Source: Bacillota bacterium
Lineage (GTDB): Bacteria; Bacillota; Clostridia; Tissierellales; MES13
Reading direction: 5' to 3'
DNA length: 39,371 nt
NCBI GenBank assembly: GCA_009711785.1
Contig: VENA01000018.1
Coordinates: 1-39,371, forward strand
The notes below the pieces were generated by a model, which worked only from the letters and a program-made list of their open reading frames with translations, had not been told where the DNA came from and did not search any database. The translations under genes were made by a program, and so were the position numbers. Of the stretch, positions 33,372 through 39,371 are shown piece after piece; positions within the stretch are counted from its first letter, which is position 1, and each line of letters opens with the position of its first letter.

Positions 33372-33477
33372 TTTAAAGGAAATATATTTTTAGAAGTCAT
33401 TGTAAAGGATACTAAAAACCTCTAGAATATTTTTAAAACAAGCATATGAAAGTGAAAATAGTTTATGGAAAGCTTAA
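33372..33477 (+). pseudogene. Relic of a second TIM-barrel gene (3' end)
   Basis: Two frames read KGNIFLEVIVKDTKNL and then IFLKQAYESENSLWKA before TAA 33475. These match the end of the intact TIM-barrel protein at 32060 (RGNISLEVVPKDSYQSPEYF and IKAAYESANKLRR). A duplicated gene has been reduced to its last ~35 codons, with a frameshift. Confidence 0.65.
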
Positions 33478-33518
33478 AAACTATTTTAAGTATATTAATA
33501 GTGCTAAAAGTGTCTGAA

Positions 33519-33543
33519 AATAATACAAAGTGTATTATTTTTG
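33519..33543. promoter_or_regulatory. Hairpin or palindromic site upstream of the sigma-54 promoter
   Basis: AATAATAC and GTATTATT flank AAAGT and are followed by TTTTTG. It could be a weak terminator, or the binding site of the activator needed by the sigma-54-type promoter about 50 bases downstream. Confidence 0.45.
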
Positions 33544-33588
33544 TACATTTTTTAAAAAGAAGATTATAAAAGTACTTATTGTAAAGCA

Positions 33589-33604
33589 TGGCATGTTTTT
33601 TGCA
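33589..33604 (+). promoter_or_regulatory. Sigma-54 (-24/-12) promoter of the 33631 hydrolase
   Basis: TGGCATGTTTTTTGCA matches the consensus TGGCACGN4TTGCW at all key bases: GG (-24) and GC (-12) with the fixed 10-base spacing. The start point would be near 33615, just before the GGGGGAG ribosome binding site (33620-33626) and ATG 33631. Confidence 0.7.
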
Positions 33605-33630
33605 ACAATATATTATAAGGGGGAGATAAA

Positions 33631-34521
33631 ATGGATATAGAAATAAAAAGTGTTGAAATAGGTAATGGTGAAACCATAAGCTACAGAGAAAGTGGTGAAG
33701 GTGATAAAAAATTAGTTTTAGTTCATGGGAATATGACTTCTTCTAAACATTGGGATTTAGTTATTGAAAATTTACCTAAGAATATTAAAGTATATGCAAT
33801 TGATTTAAGGGGGTTTGGAAATTCTTCATATAATAAGCCCATAGATTCTTTAAAAGATTTTTCTGAAGATTTAAAGATGTTTGTTGATAAAATAGGAATT
33901 AAAGATTTTTACTTAGCAGGTTGGTCTACTGGTGGAGGAGTTGCTATGCAGTTTACAGCTGACTATAGTGAATATGTAGAAAAATTAATCTTAGTTGAAT
34001 CAGTAGGAGTTAAGGGATATCCAATATTTAAAAAGAATGAAAAAGGAGAACCAATTATCGGTGAATTTTTAAAAACAAAGGAAGAAGTGGCTAGGGATAA
34101 AGTACAGGTAGTACCTATATTAAATGCTTATAAAAATAAAGATACAAATGCTTTAAGAAAAATTTGGGAGATGACTATATATAACCATAATAAACCAGAA
34201 GAAAATAGGTATAAAGAGTACCTAAATGATATGTTAACCCAAAGAAATCTTGTGGATGTTGACTATGCGTTAATGAATTTTAATATTTCTAATGAACATA
34301 ATGGTGTAGTAATGGGTACAGGAGATGTTTCAAAAATTAATATTCCTACATTAGTTATACAAGGAGATAGGGATTTAGTAGTTCCAAAATCAATGGCAGA
34401 AGGTATAAATGAAACTATTGGTGACAATGCGAAGTTAGTAATTTTAAAAGATTCAGGGCATTCTCCTATTATTGATAATTTAGATAAACTAATAAATTTA
34501 ATGGTAAATTTTATAGAGTAG
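33631..34521 (+). CDS. Alpha/beta hydrolase (short-chain PHA depolymerase-like)
   Basis: A 296-aa cytosolic alpha/beta hydrolase. Oxyanion-loop LVHGNMTSSKHW (about 30-41), AIDLRGFGNSSYNKP, nucleophile elbow AGWSTGGG with Ser, acid residue in QGDRDLVVP and His in DSGHSPIID complete the triad. The HGNMTSSKHW and GWSTGG blocks resemble Bacillus/Clostridia proteins annotated as intracellular short-chain-length PHA depolymerase; this assignment rests on recall and is tentative. The promoter is of the sigma-54 type, which implies activator control and a metabolic rather than housekeeping role. A terminator directly after the stop makes it monocistronic. No PHA synthase is in the window. Confidence 0.8.
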   Translation: MDIEIKSVEIGNGETISYRESGEGDKKLVLVHGNMTSSKHWDLVIENLPKNIKVYAIDLRGFGNSSYNKPIDSLKDFSEDLKMFVDKIGIKDFYLAGWSTGGGVAMQFTADYSEYVEKLILVESVGVKGYPIFKKNEKGEPIIGEFLKTKEEVARDKVQVVPILNAYKNKDTNALRKIWEMTIYNHNKPEENRYKEYLNDMLTQRNLVDVDYALMNFNISNEHNGVVMGTGDVSKINIPTLVIQGDRDLVVPKSMAEGINETIGDNAKLVILKDSGHSPIIDNLDKLINLMVNFIE

Positions 34522-34522
34522 G

Positions 34523-34550
34523 GATTCGTTTAATTAACGAATCTCTTTTT
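34523..34550 (+). terminator. Terminator of the 33631 hydrolase gene
   Basis: GATTCGTT and AACGAATC with loop TAATT, followed by TCTTTTT. It begins immediately after the TAG. Confidence 0.9.
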
Positions 34551-34662
34551 ATATAAAAATTTTTAAATAAAATTAAATTATAAAGGTAAATTAATAATTA
34601 AAATAGAATATGTAAATAATATCCAAAGCATATAATAAATCTAATTCAAAAAGGGGGATGTT

Positions 34663-35445
34663 ATGAATATGCTAAGTGCAATAGTTGGAATATTAGTTAT
34701 TGTTATTACAATTATATATTATAAAGCTACTAAAGATTATTCACTAAGATATAAGCTAAAGACAACTAAAATTGCAAATACTATATTGATAGTTAATATA
34801 CTTAATTCCATATTTATTGGTTATTTAAGTTCAAATCTTAATACATTCTTTTTTGTCTTTGGATTGTTTATTGGATTGATAATAAATTATGTTATATTAA
34901 AAGGACAACTTAGATTAGCACAATCTTTATCCGATAAAAATTGGTTAAAGGGAAGTAGTTTTTTAAAGAATAAATTCAAATGGAAAAATATTGATTGGAA
35001 ACTTATAATAAAGTTAAATATAATATTATTCATTTGGACTTTAGTTGTATTTAAAATAGGCAATCCAGAAATTAAGCCAAGTTTGTTAAAAAAATCAACC
35101 CAAGATCCTCTTTGGATTTTCATAATAAGTAATGTATTAACATTTTATTTTCTAGCTCCTATAAGAGAAGAAGTTATCTTTAGGTTTTTAGGAGTGAATT
35201 TATTTTTACACTGGATGGGTAAATCAAAGATTAGTAAAAAGATAGCTGTAATTATTCCTACTTTAATATGGACATTATTGCACACGGGAGTTTTAACTAA
35301 TAATATATTAAAATATATACAGGTTTTACCTTTAGGAATAGCCTGTGGGTATCTTTTATACAAGAAAGATATTGAACATAGTATTTTATTACATATAACG
35401 TTTAATGTTCTTGCTACTCTAAATGCACTAATTTTATTTAAATAA
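34663..35445 (+). CDS. CPBP-family intramembrane metalloprotease
   Basis: A 260-aa CAAX-protease/bacteriocin-processing (CPBP, Abi) membrane protein. Hydrophobic spans lie at about 3-20, 38-55, 62-85, 112-132, 152-170, 195-212 and 222-255. The glutamic-type motifs are present: EEVIFRFL (EExxxR), WTLLHTG (xxxxH) and LLHITFNVLA (HxxxN). Members process or confer resistance to peptides, but the substrate here is unknown. ATG 34663 follows AAAGGGGGATG. It is intact, unlike the relative at 24544. Monocistronic, with a strong terminator after it. Confidence 0.88.
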   Translation: MNMLSAIVGILVIVITIIYYKATKDYSLRYKLKTTKIANTILIVNILNSIFIGYLSSNLNTFFFVFGLFIGLIINYVILKGQLRLAQSLSDKNWLKGSSFLKNKFKWKNIDWKLIIKLNIILFIWTLVVFKIGNPEIKPSLLKKSTQDPLWIFIISNVLTFYFLAPIREEVIFRFLGVNLFLHWMGKSKISKKIAVIIPTLIWTLLHTGVLTNNILKYIQVLPLGIACGYLLYKKDIEHSILLHITFNVLATLNALILFK

Positions 35446-35466
35446 TTATATTTACTATAATAACAG

Positions 35467-35498
35467 AAAGTCCTTGGCAATTGGCCAAGGACTTTTTA
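35467..35498 (+). terminator. Terminator of the CPBP gene
   Basis: AAAGTCCTTGGC and GCCAAGGACTTT form a perfect 12-bp stem with loop AATTG and run into TTTATC. On the minus strand it could also slow ptsH read-through. Confidence 0.9.
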
Positions 35499-35550
35499 TC
35501 AGTTTTTTAAATATTTTTACTAGATTTAATATATATAGTTTAAACTTATA

Positions 35551-35808
35551 TTAATTAAGCTCATTTTCTAAAATGTTTACTATAGCTTCTAGAGCTTTTT
35601 TTTCATCAGAACCATTAGTAATTATAGATATTTCAGAACCACTATTTATACCTAAACTTAAAAGATTCATTATAGATTTCGCGTTTACTGTTTTGTCTTT
35701 ATAATTTATTTCTACATCACAGTCATACTTTTTTGCTTCATTAACAAGAACTCCTGCCGGTCTTGCATGTAACCCTGATTCGTTTGTTAATTTAATAGTT
35801 TTTTTCAT
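35551..35808 (-). CDS. ptsH: Phosphocarrier protein HPr
   Basis: The 85-aa HPr relays phosphate from enzyme I to PTS permeases. It has the active-site GLHARPAG (His15) and the regulatory Ser in AKSIMNLLSLG (Ser46-equivalent), the site for HPr kinase in Firmicutes catabolite control. ATG 35808 follows AGGAGGAG. It lies 23 bases after ptsG, in the order glcT-ptsG-ptsH known from Bacillus; ptsI is not next to it, since the next gene is convergent. Confidence 0.95.
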   Translation of the reverse strand: MKKTIKLTNESGLHARPAGVLVNEAKKYDCDVEINYKDKTVNAKSIMNLLSLGINSGSEISIITNGSDEKKALEAIVNILENELN

Positions 35809-35831
35809 ATAAATTTCTCCTCCTAGTGCTA

Positions 35832-37850
<2,019 letters not shown>

Positions 37851-37864
37851 TTATTTATTTTAAA

Positions 37865-37946
37865 TATAAAAAAGGCATGAGCTAAATTTATCAATAGTTT
37901 ATACCAAAAAAGATATAGCTATTAATAAAAATTTTAGCTCATGCCT
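37865..37946 (-). terminator. Leader terminator of ptsG controlled by GlcT
   Basis: On the minus strand, AGGCATGAGCTAAA and TTTAGCTCATGCCT pair perfectly over 14 bases around a long loop and are followed by TTTTTTAT. The upstream arm overlaps the RAT site, so the two structures exclude each other. Confidence 0.88.
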
Positions 37947-37963
37947 GATCTAATCAGTAACAC
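37937..37963 (-). promoter_or_regulatory. RAT antiterminator site for GlcT
   Basis: The minus-strand sequence GTGTTACTGATTAGATCAGG, continuing CATGAGC, closely resembles the RAT of Bacillus ptsG leaders as I recall it. Bound GlcT would stabilise this hairpin and free the ptsG terminator arm, allowing transcription when glucose is present. Confidence 0.82.
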
Positions 37964-37973
37964 GCCTTAATTT

Positions 37974-38801
37974 TTAATTATTCAATTTATATAAGTGAAG
38001 AGTGATATATCCTATTTCATCTTCTGGAACTTTTAAGTTCAAATTTTTTTCAATTATTTTAGATATATCATAAGCCACTTTAAATTCATATGTTAAATCA
38101 TTTTTTAATTTAGATAAAAAAACGTTTGTTACAGTCTCACCTGTTTTAATTCTATTTAAAACACCCCTAAGATGTGTTATAAATCTTACATAATTAAAAG
38201 AATTTTTATCTAGTCTTATTTCAAACTTTCTCTCTACAAACTTAATTATTTCTTTAATGATCTTTGAATTTTTAAATGCATCATTTTTAGTTTTATCATG
38301 GGTAGCTCCAAATATGTGAAATGTGATAAAACCAATCTCTGCTTCAGGAATATCTATAATTAAGTTATCTTTTATAATATTAACAGATTTTTCTGCAAGG
38401 TTATATTCTTTAGGGTAGAGAAGTTTGGTTTCTGAAAGGAAAGGGTTTACTATTTCTATACCTTCCTTTAATCTTTTAATAGCAAAATTAATGTGATCTA
38501 TAAGTCCTAGATGAAAATGAGGATTTAATTCCTTATCTATTTCTTTCGAAATCATTTTCACAATATCTTGAGTTATCTCAATAATTTTAGGATCTACCTT
38601 TGAGAGTAAATTTGTATATTCTTCAGAATTTATTCCCTCTAAAGATACAAAGGTTTCTTCTACATTTTTAGGATTTTTTAATACTTGACCTTTTTTCTTA
38701 CCAAAACCAATTCCCTTACCAATTAAAATATAATTTTTATATTGATTTTTTACTAATACAACGTTATTACTTAAGACTTTAACAATTTCATAATTTTTCA
38801 T
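37974..38801 (-). CDS. glcT: Transcription antiterminator GlcT (BglG/LicT family)
   Basis: An RNA-binding antiterminator of 275 aa. The N-terminal co-antiterminator domain (MKNYEIVKVLSNNVVLV...GKGIGFGKK) binds the RAT, and two PTS regulation domains carry the phospho-His sites: LGLIDHINFAI and GFITFHIFGA in PRD1, VRFITHLRG and GYITLHLYKL in PRD2. The frame extends to 38900, but that part contains the promoter. GGAGG (38807-38811) places the start at ATG 38801, or its neighbour 38804. It controls ptsG next door and is itself phosphorylated through HPr and the permease. Confidence 0.93.
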   Translation of the reverse strand: MKNYEIVKVLSNNVVLVKNQYKNYILIGKGIGFGKKKGQVLKNPKNVEETFVSLEGINSEEYTNLLSKVDPKIIEITQDIVKMISKEIDKELNPHFHLGLIDHINFAIKRLKEGIEIVNPFLSETKLLYPKEYNLAEKSVNIIKDNLIIDIPEAEIGFITFHIFGATHDKTKNDAFKNSKIIKEIIKFVERKFEIRLDKNSFNYVRFITHLRGVLNRIKTGETVTNVFLSKLKNDLTYEFKVAYDISKIIEKNLNLKVPEDEIGYITLHLYKLNN

Positions 38802-38844
38802 CATGGCCTCCATGAAAATTTTATTGCGAGTAAGTCTACTAGTG

Positions 38845-38873
38845 ATTTTAATAAAAAAAATAAGACTTGTCAA
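38845..38873 (-). promoter_or_regulatory. Sigma-A promoter of glcT
   Basis: Perfect -35 TTGACA (38868-38873), 17 bases, -10 TAAAAT (38845-38850), all on the minus strand. The start point would be near 38838, 35 bases before the glcT ATG. Confidence 0.8.
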
Positions 38874-38954
38874 ATGAAACTTGAATTTTGTTTCTGTCAA
38901 GTAATCGTTGGCAAATATTAATCTTTAAATAAAATCACCCATTATTTGTTATTT

Positions 38955-39044
38955 TTATAGTTGAATTTCTAATGAATAGAGTTTAATAATAGTAAAATTG
39001 ATATCTTTTATTTCATTATCATCATCATTTTTACATGAAGACAT
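38955..39044 (-). CDS. Possible 29-aa peptide
   Basis: ATG 39044 lies behind AGGAGGAGT. The product MSSCKNDDDNEIKD continues for 29 residues to TAA 38955, over the left arm of an inverted repeat. It may be a small protein or the truncated start of a lost gene; no family recognised. Confidence 0.3.
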   Translation of the reverse strand: MSSCKNDDDNEIKDINFTIIKLYSLEIQL

Positions 39045-39072
39045 ACTCCTCCTATAGACTATAATTCAACTA
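38958..39072. repeat. Inverted repeat flanking the small ORF
   Basis: TAGTTGAATT (38958-38967) and AATTCAACTA (39063-39072) are perfect 10-base inverted copies about 95 bases apart, next to the transposase fragment. They might be a small non-autonomous element or an IS end, or chance in AT-rich DNA. Confidence 0.35.
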
Positions 39073-39081
39073 ACTTTTACT

Positions 39082-39371
39082 TTAATATCTTAATTCTAGT
39101 GAACTAGCACATTTATCATGAAATATTTTCTTTATTGTCTTTCTTCCATTTGTTAAAGCACATTCACTAAATGGAATGTTAGTTCTTTTATGCTTGTAAA
39201 TTTTACTTTTAGTAGGTTTCTTATTCACTTCTGCAACTGTTAACCCTGTTTTTTCTATTATTTCTTTAAATTTTTCTTCTTTTATTCCTTTTACTAATAA
39301 ATTATTTAATGTTGAATATAATTCTTTACTTGCTTTTAAAGCTAATATCTTAGCTAGGTTACTAGCCCCTT
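39082..39371 (-). CDS. C-terminal part of an ISLre2/UPF0236-like transposase (cut by the window edge)
   Basis: The last 96 codons of a minus-strand frame run off the right edge. They read GASNLAKILALKASKELY early and KRTNIPFSECALTNGRKTIKKIF near the end (short form IPFSECALTNGRKTIK), stopping at TAA 39082. The GAxNLAKxLALKAS and IPF...LTNGRK blocks resemble the C terminus of ISLre2 (UPF0236) transposases; this is from recall and moderately sure. No stop or shift is seen within the visible part. Confidence 0.55.
   Translation of the reverse strand, partial: GASNLAKILALKASKELYSTLNNLLVKGIKEEKFKEIIEKTGLTVAEVNKKPTKSKIYKHKRTNIPFSECALTNGRKTIKKIFHDKCASSLELRY

Noticed and set aside
38802..38900. Longer GlcT from 38900
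   Set aside because: The TTGACA/TAAAAT promoter lies within it, and GGAGG precedes the start at 38801.

Overview
The window is AT-rich, with strong AGGAGG-type ribosome binding sites, many TTG/GTG starts and compact hairpin-plus-T-run terminators. Gene content (EpsC-type serine acetyltransferase, 4-hydroxybutyrate dehydrogenase of the Clostridium kluyveri type, a PRK06851-type double P-loop ATPase, DUF975, a Cpr/Lan-type peptide-immunity transporter, a GlcT-controlled ptsG) points to an anaerobic low-GC Firmicute of the Clostridia/Tissierellia group. Genus cannot be fixed from the sequence. No rRNA, tRNA or CRISPR array was seen.

Layout. 0.1-2.4 kb: an unknown 111-aa protein, an intact MBL-fold hydrolase, a 49-aa membrane peptide and a decayed second MBL-fold gene. 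2.5-7.7 kb (minus strand, visibly higher GC than its surroundings): hypB, a 924-aa Fe-S/flavin oxidoreductase, hypA and a DUF5692 membrane protein in one operon, with a tyrosine-recombinase remnant just beyond its end. 7.9-10.2 kb: an IS481-like protein that appears to have lost its catalytic acids, followed 11 bases later by an FAD-dependent oxidoreductase. 10.4-10.7 kb: IS21-type remnant. 10.8-15.4 kb: PRK06851 ATPase, 4hbD, epsC and DUF975 genes, mostly with their own promoters and terminators. 15.5-18.0 kb (minus): ddl-murF for peptidoglycan precursors. 18.6-23.7 kb: a peptide-resistance ABC transporter (ATPase plus two permeases) with a response regulator, sensor kinase and DUF3139 protein. 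The promoter carries an 11-bp-period direct repeat suited to an OmpR-type regulator.

23.8-33.5 kb is an accessory stretch of small housekeeping-like enzymes (flavodoxin-type reductase, 2H phosphoesterase, nitroreductase, two GNATs, Nudix, TIM-barrel epimerase, C-GCAxxG-C-C protein). They are interleaved with at least six broken genes: AlkD-like, CPBP protease, VOC, alpha/beta hydrolase, MTA/SAH nucleosidase and a second TIM barrel. 33.6-35.5 kb: an alpha/beta hydrolase behind a clear sigma-54-type promoter, and an intact CPBP protease. 35.5-38.9 kb (minus): glcT - RAT/terminator - ptsG - ptsH, a glucose PTS operon controlled by antitermination. The right edge holds the C-terminal end of an ISLre2/UPF0236-like transposase.

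The two best candidates for something undescribed are the hypB/oxidoreductase/hypA/DUF5692 operon, which has nickel-insertion genes but no hydrogenase or other hyp genes in view, and the inactivated-transposase plus flavoprotein pair beside it. Both sit between recombinase and IS remnants and may be one imported island.
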